Positions 33,773 to 43,108 are shown, numbered from the stretch's first letter. The stretch: DNA of 64,000 bases from JANWYT01 sp034437555 (GCA_034437555.1 DAOTTQ010000037.1:62001-126000); one strand, 5' to 3'. Numbers and translations are program-made. The notes: a model not told the origin generated them from the sequence alone.

Positions 33773-35251
33773 ATGCGCCGTTGGTGCTTAATGGGCATGC
33801 TGTTATGGTGTGCCACCTTATCTCTTTTTGCTCAAGAAGAAACCCCTTTTGGAAGCGACCTTTCGGGCAACCTTACGGCAGAAGGTCGCTTAGATAGCCG
33901 TAACTTTCGCCAAGTCTACTACCTAGACGCATCACGCGGCGAAGTGATTAACGTCAACCTATTGGCGTTAGACAGTGACCTAGACCCCGTTCTCACTATT
34001 TTTGATGCCAGCGGCGACCTTGTTTTTTCGGGCGATGACAGCAAAAGCACACGCAATATCAGCACCACACTCAATATTATTACAGATGGGCGATATTACC
34101 TTGTTGTGGGGCGATATGGCTATAATTTGGGCAGCACACAAGGTAATTTTAACCTTCTGATAGAGCGTGTCGGGGTTGTTTCACAGCAAGGCATCACGCT
34201 TCGGCATGATATTTCAGTCATTGACACCGTTACCAATACCCAGCCCCAAGTGTATTACACCCTTCGCGCCGAAATGGGCGACATCCTAAACATTGATATG
34301 AAGCGCAGTTCTGGCAACCTAGACCCCTACTTGCAATTGGTAGACGCAGACCGCTTTATCGTGGCAAGTAATGACGATGCTCCCAATCAAAACTCACGTA
34401 ACGCACTAATTGAAGGCTTTCTGGTAGAGCAAACAGGTGTGTATATTGTGGTTGCAACGCGCTATGGACAGGCTTCCGGTGATACTGTAGGAAGTTATGT
34501 ACTCACCGTGAGCAAAAGCCAAGACAGTGGCATTGGTAATTCCCGACGCGCTCCCGCCCCATTGGAATACAATCAATCCATTGATGGCACACTCAATAGC
34601 CAATTCTTTGAGCGTTACTATAGCTTTACCGCAGAAGAAAACGACATTATCACTGTATCATTAGAGCAAGTGGGTGGGCGTTTTGATGCTTATTTGGTGC
34701 TGGCAGACGCAGAATTAAACTCACTGGTTGAGGATGATGACGGTGGCGGTGGGCGGAATGCGCGTATTAGTCGTTTCCGTATCCCATCTAGTGGGCAATA
34801 TGTCATTATTGCCATGCGCTTTGGCGGTGCCAGTGGTGAAGGGCAAGGCAACTATCGGTTGCAACTACGGTTTGAGGGCAATGCGTTTGAGGGCGTAGAC
34901 CCCACAGTGCCTCGCTTGCTTTATGGCACAACCGTAGAGGATAGCATCACTGACAGTGACATCGGTTCTCTTTATGCGTTTTGGGGTAGACAGGGCGATG
35001 TGGTAACGTTGACGATGAGCCGTGTAGATGGCAATCTACTTCCTATTTTAGAGCTACTGGATAATCAGCAACGACGATTGTTACGCGCAGGAGATAGCAA
35101 CAGTGGGGCATCTGTGAGCATAGAACGTTACACCCTAACCTATACAGGCGTACACTACATCAATGCCCTAAGATATGACGGCAGCCTTGCCAACTCAAAC
35201 AGTGTAGGGCGTTTTAGAACGGTGCTTGTGGTTCTGGAGGGGGTAGATTAG
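33773..35251 (+). CDS. Secreted protein with four PPC (pre-peptidase C-terminal) domains
   Basis: A 492-residue exported protein. The signal peptide (RRWCLMGMLLWCATLSLFA) is followed by four repeats of about 105-115 residues. Each has the PPC pattern of an aromatic strand (VYYLDASRGEVINV; YYTLRAEMGDILNID; YYSFTAEENDIITV; LYAFWGRQGDVVTL), then LDPVLTIFD-like, and a final GxYxLxV-like strand. No protease domain is present, so it is PPC-only, presumably binding or surface adhesion. It begins five bases after VanW, so the two are co-transcribed. Its stop overlaps the convergent FHA gene by four bases (TTAG). Confidence 0.85.
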   Translation: MRRWCLMGMLLWCATLSLFAQEETPFGSDLSGNLTAEGRLDSRNFRQVYYLDASRGEVINVNLLALDSDLDPVLTIFDASGDLVFSGDDSKSTRNISTTLNIITDGRYYLVVGRYGYNLGSTQGNFNLLIERVGVVSQQGITLRHDISVIDTVTNTQPQVYYTLRAEMGDILNIDMKRSSGNLDPYLQLVDADRFIVASNDDAPNQNSRNALIEGFLVEQTGVYIVVATRYGQASGDTVGSYVLTVSKSQDSGIGNSRRAPAPLEYNQSIDGTLNSQFFERYYSFTAEENDIITVSLEQVGGRFDAYLVLADAELNSLVEDDDGGGGRNARISRFRIPSSGQYVIIAMRFGGASGEGQGNYRLQLRFEGNAFEGVDPTVPRLLYGTTVEDSITDSDIGSLYAFWGRQGDVVTLTMSRVDGNLLPILELLDNQQRRLLRAGDSNSGASVSIERYTLTYTGVHYINALRYDGSLANSNSVGRFRTVLVVLEGVD

Positions 35252-35691
35252 GAAAAGACAAAGCGAATTTTGATAGACATTTGACCAAAAGTGATCATAT
35301 CACCATCAGCAACAGTGTAGCGTTTTACAGGGGAGAGCTTGTAGCCGTTTAAGAATGTGCCATTTACGCTGGTTAAATCCCTTAGTACAACCTCGCCTCT
35401 CACTGTGGTTACCATTGCATGGTAACGAGACACCCCTTGTTGATACCCCCCATAAGGTTGAAGGTCAACAATAACATGTGGGTCTTCTGGGCGACTACGA
35501 CGACCCACAGAAATTTCTCTTTCGGTGGAAGCCATCAACACGGTGCCATCTTCTAGCTCAAAACCAATCATATCGGGTACAGATTCCACCCCCGCCTCTC
35601 GTGAAGAAGGTTTTGCAACAGGCGGCAGCTTCTCCATATTGTGATGCGTCACAATATCTGGGGCATATTTTTTGCTTAATCCATCCGTCAT
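35248..35691 (-). CDS. FHA-domain protein (147 aa)
   Basis: A single forkhead-associated domain. The phosphothreonine-binding residues are in VGRRSRPEDP (Arg) and GVSRYHAMV (Ser-Arg-x-His), and the VNGTFLNGYK loop holds the conserved Asn. A disordered N-terminus of about 40 residues precedes it. FHA domains bind phosphothreonine peptides, usually made by Ser/Thr kinases, but no kinase is near. The ATG follows AAGGAAAA. The second FHA protein at 35803 is similar, suggesting duplication. Confidence 0.88.
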   Translation of the reverse strand: MTDGLSKKYAPDIVTHHNMEKLPPVAKPSSREAGVESVPDMIGFELEDGTVLMASTEREISVGRRSRPEDPHVIVDLQPYGGYQQGVSRYHAMVTTVRGEVVLRDLTSVNGTFLNGYKLSPVKRYTVADGDMITFGQMSIKIRFVFS

Positions 35692-35802
35692 AGAATGTTT
35701 TCCTTACTAGCTCAATGCCCCTATTTTATAGAGAAACATTGGCATTGTAAATAGACCCTAACAATTGTTAGAGCAACAAAGTGCGGATGACAACCAAAGG
35801 AA

Positions 35803-36210
35803 CTAGCTAAAAACGAAGTAAATGCGCAGATACATCTTGCCTAGCTGTATCTCATCCCCATGAAAGATTTGGTAAACGTGGTGTGAAATCAGCAACATGC
35901 CATTTAAGCGCGTGCCGTTTACACTGCCCAAGTCTTTTAGCATTAGGCGTTCACCAAAAATTTCAATAATAGCGTGTTTCCTAGAAATACCCATTTCTTG
36001 CCCTCTAAAGAGCGAAAAATCAACAGTAACGGGTGATTCTGGTGTCCCGCGCCCTAAGGTGGCAACGCTTGAAGTGCTTGCTTCAAATAGGACAGGCATA
36101 CCGTTAATCATCAGTTTTATAGATTGGGGCAGACGGTCGGTGTGTTTTTGCTTAGTTACAGGCTTTACAAACGGCACCAGGCTCTTTTGCCCATTAAGTT
36201 CTGTAGTCAT
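35803..36210 (-). CDS. FHA-domain protein (135 aa), paralogue of the preceding gene
   Basis: A single FHA domain with LGRGTPESPVTVDF, GISRKHAIIEI and SVNGTRLNGMLL, all key phosphothreonine-contact positions conserved. It shares the layout and C-terminal MYLRIYFVFS ending with the 35248 gene (which ends MSIKIRFVFS). A 111-base gap separates the two. Probably the upstream gene of the pair; both could report on the same kinase. Confidence 0.88.
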   Translation of the reverse strand: MTTELNGQKSLVPFVKPVTKQKHTDRLPQSIKLMINGMPVLFEASTSSVATLGRGTPESPVTVDFSLFRGQEMGISRKHAIIEIFGERLMLKDLGSVNGTRLNGMLLISHHVYQIFHGDEIQLGKMYLRIYFVFS

Positions 36211-36385
36211 CTAGTTTATTAAACCCCTCATCACGTGAAACCCCAAAGCAACTTTACCATAATTTATAAAGAAAGAATTGTTAGAGTGTGCTAATTATTG
36301 CAGACTTCTCATTTAGCGTTACAAATTTGCGCGATTGTCGCTAAAATACAGTGACGTTCATAAGTATTTCAAGAGGATGGCAACC

Positions 36386-36583
36386 ATGCAATGGGAATAT
36401 TTGGTCATTTTTATACAAGATAGCAAGGTCGCAGAATCTGATCCTGATGTTGACCCTTTCCTAGACGCAGACACTTACACCGATAAACTTAATCGCTATG
36501 GTGAAGCAGGATGGGAGCTGGTGTCATTTGAATGGACGGTAGACGGCGCAAAGTGCGCGCTTAAACGCCCAAAGAAAGCATAA
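36386..36583 (+). CDS. DUF4177-like small protein (65 aa)
   Basis: MQWEYLVIFIQDS and LNRYGEAGWELVSFEWTVDG carry the WEYLV and GWELV motifs of DUF4177. ATG 36386 is chosen because AAGAGG lies nine bases upstream; ATGs further upstream sit on or before that site. It is followed after 25 bases by the TyrA-like gene and is probably co-transcribed with it. Function unknown. Paralogue at 19161. Confidence 0.75.
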   Translation: MQWEYLVIFIQDSKVAESDPDVDPFLDADTYTDKLNRYGEAGWELVSFEWTVDGAKCALKRPKKA

Positions 36584-36608
36584 CCGTAAAAACCATAAGG
36601 ATAAAGCA

Positions 36609-37616
36609 ATGTCTGAACTCAAGGTAGGTATTCTAGGCTTAGGGCGTGTTGGAACGTCATTTGGGCTTGCCCTAAAGCGTTTTTCAAAAAGTGGTGGGGG
36701 TAAAACCACCTTTCAAATTAGTGGCTACGACACCGCATCTACCAACGAAAAAGAAGCACAAAAAGCGGGTGCAATAGACCGCATCGAAAGGACACCCGAT
36801 GCTGTAGTTGCCGAGTGCGATGTCGTTATTATAGCGATGCCTTATGAAGACACTAAGGACACTTATAGGCGTATTGCCCACCGTCTAAGAGACGGGGTCG
36901 TTATCCTAGACACTTCGCCCATCAAACGACCTTCTTTTGAGTGGAATAGTCAGTACCTTACAGAAGAACATCATGTGATCGGTATCACACCCATCTGTAA
37001 CCCCAAATACTTGATGGATACCACCGACACCGCGTTAGCTGCAAGTGCAGATTACTTTGATGATGGTAGCTTTATCATCACACCTGCGGTAGACAGCGTA
37101 AAAGAAGCCGTTGACCTTGCCTATAACTTTTGTGCGCTGTTGGGGGGTAAACTACGCTTCCTAGACCCTGAAGAACATGATCACCTCTTGGCAAAAACCG
37201 AGCAATTGCCACAGCTCTTGGGGGTCGCGCTGTATTATCACCTCATGCGTCAGACTTCTTGGCGTGATACCCAGTGGTTTACTAACCCCGCATTTGGTAG
37301 CCTTACGCGCCCACTAAAGGACAAACATCCTGATGCCATGCGCGATGCCATGCTTGCTAATGCAGAAACGCTCGCTTCCACATTAGCAAGCCTGATTGAA
37401 ACGCTAGAAGAAGTGCGTGATAGCCTACGGAGCCAAGACACCCTCACAATAGAGGCGTTAATGACTGAAACGGCGGAGGATTATTCAAAGTGGATTAATC
37501 GCCGTCATGCCAACGATTGGGATAAGGAATTAAAGCCCGCCAAAGTTGAGAATAACGGCGTAATGGGGTTTGTGTTTGGGCAAAAAATAGCCAGCCGTTT
37601 AACGGGTAAAAAATAG
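36609..37616 (+). CDS. Prephenate dehydrogenase-like NAD(P)-binding oxidoreductase
   Basis: A 335-residue protein. The Rossmann motif GLGRVGTS near residues 10-17 is followed by an ADDVVIIAMPYEDT-like segment, and the helical C-terminal part (EEHDHLLAKTEQLPQLLGVAL) is typical of TyrA/prephenate dehydrogenase-type enzymes. The classical His of TyrA is represented by the EHD-H sequence near 178-181. A true TyrA would make 4-hydroxyphenylpyruvate; a broader TyrA-like or DUF2520 dehydrogenase is possible. AAGGA precedes the ATG. A perfect hairpin follows the gene. Confidence 0.72.
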   Translation: MSELKVGILGLGRVGTSFGLALKRFSKSGGGKTTFQISGYDTASTNEKEAQKAGAIDRIERTPDAVVAECDVVIIAMPYEDTKDTYRRIAHRLRDGVVILDTSPIKRPSFEWNSQYLTEEHHVIGITPICNPKYLMDTTDTALAASADYFDDGSFIITPAVDSVKEAVDLAYNFCALLGGKLRFLDPEEHDHLLAKTEQLPQLLGVALYYHLMRQTSWRDTQWFTNPAFGSLTRPLKDKHPDAMRDAMLANAETLASTLASLIETLEEVRDSLRSQDTLTIEALMTETAEDYSKWINRRHANDWDKELKPAKVENNGVMGFVFGQKIASRLTGKK

Positions 37617-37633
37617 CGGTCAAAAATAAATCG

Positions 37634-37667
37634 TTTGGGGCTTTAGGTGTTTTTCTAAAGCCCCAAA
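37634..37667. terminator. Hairpin between convergent genes
   Basis: A perfect 13-bp stem (37634-37646 with 37655-37667; TTTGGGGCTTTAG) and an 8-base loop containing five T. It lies between the convergent TyrA-like and transporter genes and would serve both. Confidence 0.75.
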
Positions 37668-37673
37668 GGTTAC

Positions 37674-38363
37674 TTAAATGTCACGCACAGCAAACGGGCT
37701 AAAGTTCGTGTGGGTATCGTAAACGTCCGCCCCTTCTTCACGCTTAAACCACGCCACAGCACGATACGTTAAGGGCGTGCAAATTACTTCAATACCCACC
37801 TTAAAGATGTAGTTTGCTATCAATAATTGCCACACCAGCTCATTAGGCAATTCCCCTAAGAACGCCACAGTCAAAAATAAGGTGGTATCTACGGCTTGCC
37901 CTACCAACGTACTGCCGATGGTACGAAGCCACAGCATTTTGCCCTTTGTGGCAACTTTTAGCTTTGCCAGCACATAGCTATTGGCAAATTCACCAAAGAA
38001 GTAGCCCACCAAACTCCCTAAGAAAATACGCGGTGTTAAGCCTAAAATGATGGCAAAGGCTTCTGCACGGGCTTCTTCGCCAGCAACAGGCGGAATAGCC
38101 AATAACATCTGAAACGTAAGCGATGCCAACGCCAAACAGAAAAAACCCACGTAAATAACGCGCCGACTGGCTTTATAACCATACACTTCGGTAAGAATAT
38201 CCCCAAAGATATAGGCTAATGGAAACAAGAACGTTCCGCCATCAAGAGAGAAGATACCAATCTGAATAATCTTTGTAGAGGCAATGTTACTGATGATGAG
38301 AACGGCAACCAACAACGCGGTTAACGTCCCCAAGTATTTATACTCGCGGGTAGAAATGCTCAC
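37674..38363 (-). CDS. yhhQ: Queuosine precursor transporter (YhhQ/DUF165, VUT family)
   Basis: A 229-residue membrane protein with about six helices. ADVYGYKASRRVIY-like (EVYGYKASRRVIYVGF) near residue 60 and FANSYVLAKLKVAT with RTIGSTLVGQAVDTTLF further on are the family motifs. It imports queuine or preQ1 precursors for tRNA modification. The start is a GTG at 38363, seven bases after a perfect AAGGAG; the longer in-frame GTG at 38387 lacks a site. Divergent from the nucleotide-sugar dehydrogenase. Confidence 0.88.
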   Translation of the reverse strand: MSISTREYKYLGTLTALLVAVLIISNIASTKIIQIGIFSLDGGTFLFPLAYIFGDILTEVYGYKASRRVIYVGFFCLALASLTFQMLLAIPPVAGEEARAEAFAIILGLTPRIFLGSLVGYFFGEFANSYVLAKLKVATKGKMLWLRTIGSTLVGQAVDTTLFLTVAFLGELPNELVWQLLIANYIFKVGIEVICTPLTYRAVAWFKREEGADVYDTHTNFSPFAVRDI

Positions 38364-38461
38364 ACTAATGCTCCTTGGGTTCTCCACACAGGGAAACAGC
38401 CTATGGGATTATAAGACGATAAGAGTATAATCGTGTGCGCTTCTTTAGCAAAGGATAAACT

Positions 38462-39775
38462 GTGAAAACAACCTATCAAGAAACAATTTTGCAACGTATC
38501 CAAGATAGACAAGCCGTGATTAGCGTCATTGGCGTGGGCTATGTAGGTTTGCCCCTGGTGGTAGAGTTTGCCAAACAGGGCTTTTTAGTGCGCCCCCTAG
38601 ACCTTGACGAACGCAAAGTCACATCTATCAATAATGGCATTAGCTACATCGAGGACATTCCCACCAGTGAACTTGCGCCGCTGGTAGCAGCAGGCAAAAT
38701 TATCGCTACCACCAGTTACGATAGTATCCGCGATGTGGACGTGGTGATTATTTGCGTTCCCACCCCGCTTAATAAAACCAAAGACCCTGATATGTCCTAT
38801 ATCATTCAGTCTATTGGGGCTGTATCTGAAATTGCCCATAAAGGGATGCTCGTCATCCTAGAAAGCACCACCTATCCCGGCACCACAGAAGAAATCATTC
38901 GCCCAATGCTCAGCCATTTGGGCGTGGGTGAAGATGTCTTTGTGGCGTTTTCACCAGAACGCATTGACCCCGGTAACAAAAATTTTGGCTTACACAATAC
39001 GCCCAAAGTGGTTGGGGGCATTACAGAAGCCTGCCTTGATGTTGCTGTCACACTCTATAGCACTATCGTAAAAAAGGTTGTGCCTGTTTCGTCACCCACC
39101 GCCGCAGAAATGGTGAAGCTACTGGAAAACACCTTTCGCTCGGTTAATATTGGCATGGTCAACGAAATGGCGTTGATGTGTGACAAGCTGGGCATTGATA
39201 TTTGGGAAGTCATTAACGCCGCCGCCACCAAACCCTTTGGCTTCATGCCGTTTTATCCCGGACCGGGCTTGGGCGGGCATTGCATCCCCGTAGACCCTCA
39301 CTATCTCAGCTGGAAGTTAAAGACGCTAAACTACAACGCGCGTTTTATTAACCTTGCCAGTGAGATTAATACCTCTATGCCCATTTATGTGGTTGATAAG
39401 GTAATGAACGCCCTCAATGACGATAGCAAGTCGGTGAAAAACTCTAATATTTTGGTGCTAGGCGTGGCGTATAAACCCAATATTGATGACGTGCGTGAAA
39501 GCCCCGCCCTAGACATTATCGACCTACTACGCCATAAGGGGGGCAATGTGGTCTATCATGACCCCTATATCCCCAGTGTTGGGCTAGAAGGTGGCACAAC
39601 GATGAATAGCACACCATTGGACGATGACTTGCTAAAGCGCGTGGATTGTGTCGTGGTGGTTACTCATCACGATGCCTTTGATTGGCAACACATTGTCGCC
39701 ACCACACGCCTGATTGTGGATACACGCCACGTCACTGTTGGTTATAAGGGGGGCGCGAGAATCGTCTCTATTTAG
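38462..39775 (+). CDS. UDP-sugar 6-dehydrogenase (WbpA/WecC group)
   Basis: A 437-residue nucleotide-sugar dehydrogenase. The N-terminal GVGYVGLPL dinucleotide site near residue 22, ESTTYPGTTEE near 140, KLLENTFRSVNI near 220, and the catalytic GGHCIPVDPHY Cys near residue 278 are all present. Such enzymes oxidise UDP-GlcNAc or UDP-ManNAc (or UDP-glucose) to the uronic acid. The WbpA/WecC type is suggested by the PFGFMPFYPGPG stretch. The start is GTG 38462 after AAAGGA. It probably supplies an acidic sugar to the surface glycan. Substrate is inferred. Confidence 0.9.
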   Translation: MKTTYQETILQRIQDRQAVISVIGVGYVGLPLVVEFAKQGFLVRPLDLDERKVTSINNGISYIEDIPTSELAPLVAAGKIIATTSYDSIRDVDVVIICVPTPLNKTKDPDMSYIIQSIGAVSEIAHKGMLVILESTTYPGTTEEIIRPMLSHLGVGEDVFVAFSPERIDPGNKNFGLHNTPKVVGGITEACLDVAVTLYSTIVKKVVPVSSPTAAEMVKLLENTFRSVNIGMVNEMALMCDKLGIDIWEVINAAATKPFGFMPFYPGPGLGGHCIPVDPHYLSWKLKTLNYNARFINLASEINTSMPIYVVDKVMNALNDDSKSVKNSNILVLGVAYKPNIDDVRESPALDIIDLLRHKGGNVVYHDPYIPSVGLEGGTTMNSTPLDDDLLKRVDCVVVVTHHDAFDWQHIVATTRLIVDTRHVTVGYKGGARIVSI

Positions 39776-39780
39776 CCTAG

Positions 39781-39809
39781 TTGTGAATTCATCCTCCTCA
39801 CGCTATACT
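39781..39809 (+). promoter_or_regulatory. Sigma70-type promoter upstream of wHTH gene
   Basis: TTGTGA at 39781-39786, a 17-base spacer, and TATACT at 39804-39809. The distance to ATG 39884 is 74 bases. The spacing and hexamers fit consensus well. Confidence 0.5.
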
Positions 39810-39883
39810 TTGGTGTGGGGAGGGTGTTTCACCCGTTTTCCCACCTCCTGCCCGCGCTCTCATACCTCATAAGGAAAATGCTT

Positions 39884-40561
39884 ATGTCTGCCGAATTGCC
39901 GATGTATCTTAAACAGCTTGAGGCACTCCCAAGCGCATTAGACATCATTCGCTTTGTTGCAAAGCACCCACGTAATGCCGCCGATGTTGACGATATTTGC
40001 GATGCACTTACCATTAGCGAGCGACGCGCCAGTAAAGCAATTCGTCGCCTTGTTACCAATCACTTTTTACAAATGAGAAGCGATTACAGCTATGAGCTAG
40101 GGCGCAAGGGCGCACAAGCTGCCTTTGACCTTGCCGAATATGACATGAACGCGCCCGACGGTAGCGGCTATGGCGCAGGCAAAATAGCCCGCGATTTATT
40201 TGTAGCTTTGCCACGCTATATTAAAGCCAAAGAAGCTGCCACCGTATACGTTGGCTTTGCCGAAGACGCAAACCTTGAGTCACCGCTTGACATTGTGTTG
40301 CGCTTCGATGCCCTCTATGCCACGCTTAGCACTCAAGATGAAATGATAAAATTAGGGGCAAGCGCACATCGCCAAACCCTAACGCTAACCCCTGACACCA
40401 ATGCACAAGCGCGTTTGCGCGTGCGCGTGTTCCAGTTGTCCCCTGATGGTGACGACCTAAGCGACTGTGGGGGCATGTACGTTGATATTGATGTGACAAC
40501 CGAAGCATCTGATAACCGTTTGGTGGCGTACCAGTCCACACTATTCTTTACTGCGGACTAG
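39884..40561 (+). CDS. Winged-helix-like DNA-binding protein, unknown
   Basis: A 225-residue protein. Residues ~10-80 resemble a winged helix: LDIIRFVAKHPRNAADVDDICDAL is the first helical part, ISERRASKAIRRLV the recognition helix, and YSYELGRKG the wing. The C-terminal ~140 residues are strand-rich without a known effector domain. ATG 39884 has AAGGA 10 bases upstream; the ATG at 39878 is closer (four bases). Overlaps the next convergent gene by 14 bases. Possibly a transcription regulator; the target is unknown. Confidence 0.65.
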   Translation: MSAELPMYLKQLEALPSALDIIRFVAKHPRNAADVDDICDALTISERRASKAIRRLVTNHFLQMRSDYSYELGRKGAQAAFDLAEYDMNAPDGSGYGAGKIARDLFVALPRYIKAKEAATVYVGFAEDANLESPLDIVLRFDALYATLSTQDEMIKLGASAHRQTLTLTPDTNAQARLRVRVFQLSPDGDDLSDCGGMYVDIDVTTEASDNRLVAYQSTLFFTAD

Positions 40562-41234
40562 GCATAGGGTTTGCTCGGCGTGCCAAACGGCGCAAATCGT
40601 GGGCTTTCACCATTGGTTTGGGCGAAGCACTTAACGCCAGACGTGCCACACCACGCGCCAAAATATCCATTGGCATGGGGGCAACATTGCGAAGCCCAAT
40701 CAGGTTAAGCAAGGGGATTGCCCCAAGTGCCGATAGCAAATAGTAAAACAGTGGACGTGCCTCTCCTCTGGTATAGGCAAGAGGTGCGCGAACAATCGTC
40801 AGGGGTGCGCCCGAACGCTTGATGTGCCTTTCGGATTCTCGTTTGGAGTGGATATACTGTGGGTTTACCCACCACATAGAAGACGCACTCATCAAGATAA
40901 GCCGTTCTACCCCATCACTAATGCACATATTCGCCACATTTCGCGCTGATACCTCATTCAAACGATGAAACGTTAGCCCTTTTGAAGGGTCTTGCGTCAT
41001 ACTGCCCACCGTATGAATAACCACATCCTGTCCACGCGCACGCCCGCGCAGGCTTGCGCCATCCCAAACGTCCGCCGTATACCAACGGACACGCTCGGCT
41101 AAAACCCCAAGTGCCTCTTCACCTTTAGGGCGCACCAATAGCGTCACTTCTGCCCCTTCAGATAAAAGGGCGTTGGCTAAGTTTAAGCCTAAAAGGGTAT
41201 TGCCCCCCGTAATTAACACACGCTTTACAGCCAT
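40548..41234 (-). CDS. Extended SDR / NAD-dependent epimerase-like protein
   Basis: A 228-residue Rossmann protein. VLITGGNTLLGLNLANAL holds the GGxxxLG variation of the nucleotide-binding motif. The YxxxK catalytic pair is YIHSK in NPQYIHSKRES near residue 148. It is short for an epimerase and may be an atypical SDR or a NAD(P)-binding (NmrA-like) protein acting on quinone, isoprenoid or sugar substrates. It lies just downstream of the GT9-GT26 fusion on the same strand (23-base gap), so co-transcription and a glycan role are plausible but unproven. Confidence 0.75.
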   Translation of the reverse strand: MAVKRVLITGGNTLLGLNLANALLSEGAEVTLLVRPKGEEALGVLAERVRWYTADVWDGASLRGRARGQDVVIHTVGSMTQDPSKGLTFHRLNEVSARNVANMCISDGVERLILMSASSMWWVNPQYIHSKRESERHIKRSGAPLTIVRAPLAYTRGEARPLFYYLLSALGAIPLLNLIGLRNVAPMPMDILARGVARLALSASPKPMVKAHDLRRLARRANPMPSPQ

Positions 41235-41257
41235 ACATCCCTCATCCGTTGTTATGC

Positions 41258-43054
41258 CTAAGCCCGTTCAAAAAGTGTCTTTAAGACAAAGCGTGGCGCG
41301 TCCCACACGGCTCTTAAACGTCTTGGTTGTCTCAATATCATATAAACCCACCCAATGCCCCATTCACGCATCCACAAGGGCGCAAGGGGTGTTAATTCGG
41401 CAATGTCGTTCATCAGTTCGCCAATGCCCAGCCCAACACGGACGGTCAGGCGAGAAGAATTACGTGCCATCCACTTCTCGGCATTGCCATCAGTATAGCC
41501 TACCAAAAGCAAGGTTGCGCCACTGTGGGTAATTGCTTCCACAATCGCATCTTCTTCGCTTACGCTTTCGTTGCCCTCATGCGCCCCCACTATCTGCAAA
41601 TTAGGCAATGTTTCGTGAAGAATCTGGCGTGCTGTGGTTGCCGATTCACCCAACAAGAACACTTTAACGCGCTTATCTACCGCATACTGTAACAAATTCG
41701 CTAAAGCCTGCAACGGCAAAATGCGCTCTGGTAAGTATTTTCGCTTCCAATTCGATGCCCACATCAAGCCCGTACCGCACGCCAACACAAAGGGCGCACG
41801 CTCATAAATCACCCTTAAAACGGGGTCTTTAGTGGCTTTTAGTAACAGTTGATAATCACTCCATATCACCAAATGAAAGGCGGCACGTTGCAGCAGTGCG
41901 CCAGTGTGCATTAGGCTCTCTTGCAATGAGGCTTTATCGTGCCATAGCCCCAAAAAGCCCACACGCTCGGGGTACGTTGGCGTGGGTTGTGGCACACGGT
42001 ATGTAGGCAAGGGGCGCGATTGCAACAAGGCACGCGCATTTTGCATCACCATCGCAGGCGTAATCAGCCTCATACAAGTTCGTGCCGTACACCCATCACG
42101 CGCCCCGACACGATGCCCCACGTAACTACACGGGCTACACATAACCTCACTCTTAAGCGTGACAACCTTACCTTGGGGTGACCACCCTGCCCATGCGTCT
42201 GCATTGCTACTGCCAAACAGTGCAATCACGGGCGTTCTTACGGCAGAGGCAAGGTGCATCACCCCACTATCTGCCCCAATGTACAGGTCTGCCGAGCGAA
42301 TAATATCTGCCAATTGTGTGAGGGTTGTTTTCCCCACAAGGCTAATAAAATTGGTTTTAAGGTGCGGTCTTACCTCCTCAAAGCCATCATCCGTCGTTCC
42401 TACAAACACCACTTGGGCATTAAACTCTTGGTGAAGCGCATCCGCCACTTGGGCAAAATACGCGGGCAACCATCGCCGAGCAAGGCTATAGCCCCCGCTT
42501 CCTGTGTGGATAATAATGCGTGGGTGATTAGTGGAGGCAATCGGAAGCACACCCCCGTCAAACGCAATCCGCGCCCGTTGTGGGCTAGGGTTCACACCCA
42601 ATAACCCCACCAAGTCTAGCCAATACTGTGCCTGATGCTTTGCGCCAAAACCCTCGTCAGGAATACGCTCGGTTAAAAACCAACCGTTGCCATTATCAAT
42701 TCCCAGCACGCGCCCCGCTTTAGTCGCAAGCGCAACAAACGCAAATTTGAGTGTGCCAAGCCATAGCGTATAATGGTGAAAGAACACCACCACCTCATAA
42801 TCACCTTCTCGCAGTTGCCATAGCTGGCGCAAATTACTTGGGCGAAAGAACGCCCAAGAGCTGTTAAACTGCTTGCGGTCGAGGGTGATAACCTCATCCA
42901 CCAATTCACGCTCTATCACTTTTGCGCTGTGACTAGTGGTTAAAAGCGTTAGGTGTGCGTCAGGGTGCGCTTCTCGCAATGCAAAAAGTGCGGGCGTGGT
43001 TAAAATAAGGTCGCCAATATCTGCAATTTGTACAAGTAAAATTCGTGTCGTCAT
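41258..43054 (-). CDS. GT9 heptosyltransferase-like and GT26 (WecG/TagA/CpsF) fusion glycosyltransferase
   Basis: A 598-residue protein. Residues 1-345 match GT9: ILLVQIADIGDLILTTPAL at the start, GSGGYSLARRW near 186, GADSGVMHLASA near 260, and a four-Cys cluster C306-x2-C309, C322, C327. Residues ~365-598 match GT26: VLACGTGLMWASN near 423, VKVFLLGESATTA near 464, ATLLLVGYTDGNAEKWMARN near 513, and the terminal WGIGWVYMILRQPRR motif. ATG 43054 begins the GT9 domain directly. GT9 enzymes transfer heptose or other sugars and GT26 enzymes transfer ManNAc(A) or Glc to a lipid-linked sugar, so one chain may carry two consecutive steps. Both domains look intact; acceptors are unknown. Confidence 0.9.
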   Translation of the reverse strand: MTTRILLVQIADIGDLILTTPALFALREAHPDAHLTLLTTSHSAKVIERELVDEVITLDRKQFNSSWAFFRPSNLRQLWQLREGDYEVVVFFHHYTLWLGTLKFAFVALATKAGRVLGIDNGNGWFLTERIPDEGFGAKHQAQYWLDLVGLLGVNPSPQRARIAFDGGVLPIASTNHPRIIIHTGSGGYSLARRWLPAYFAQVADALHQEFNAQVVFVGTTDDGFEEVRPHLKTNFISLVGKTTLTQLADIIRSADLYIGADSGVMHLASAVRTPVIALFGSSNADAWAGWSPQGKVVTLKSEVMCSPCSYVGHRVGARDGCTARTCMRLITPAMVMQNARALLQSRPLPTYRVPQPTPTYPERVGFLGLWHDKASLQESLMHTGALLQRAAFHLVIWSDYQLLLKATKDPVLRVIYERAPFVLACGTGLMWASNWKRKYLPERILPLQALANLLQYAVDKRVKVFLLGESATTARQILHETLPNLQIVGAHEGNESVSEEDAIVEAITHSGATLLLVGYTDGNAEKWMARNSSRLTVRVGLGIGELMNDIAELTPLAPLWMREWGIGWVYMILRQPRRLRAVWDAPRFVLKTLFERA

Positions 43055-43108
43055 TACACTTCGCCATGATAAAGTAGATGCCCTAATTATTGGCAGAGAG
43101 AGGCAACG

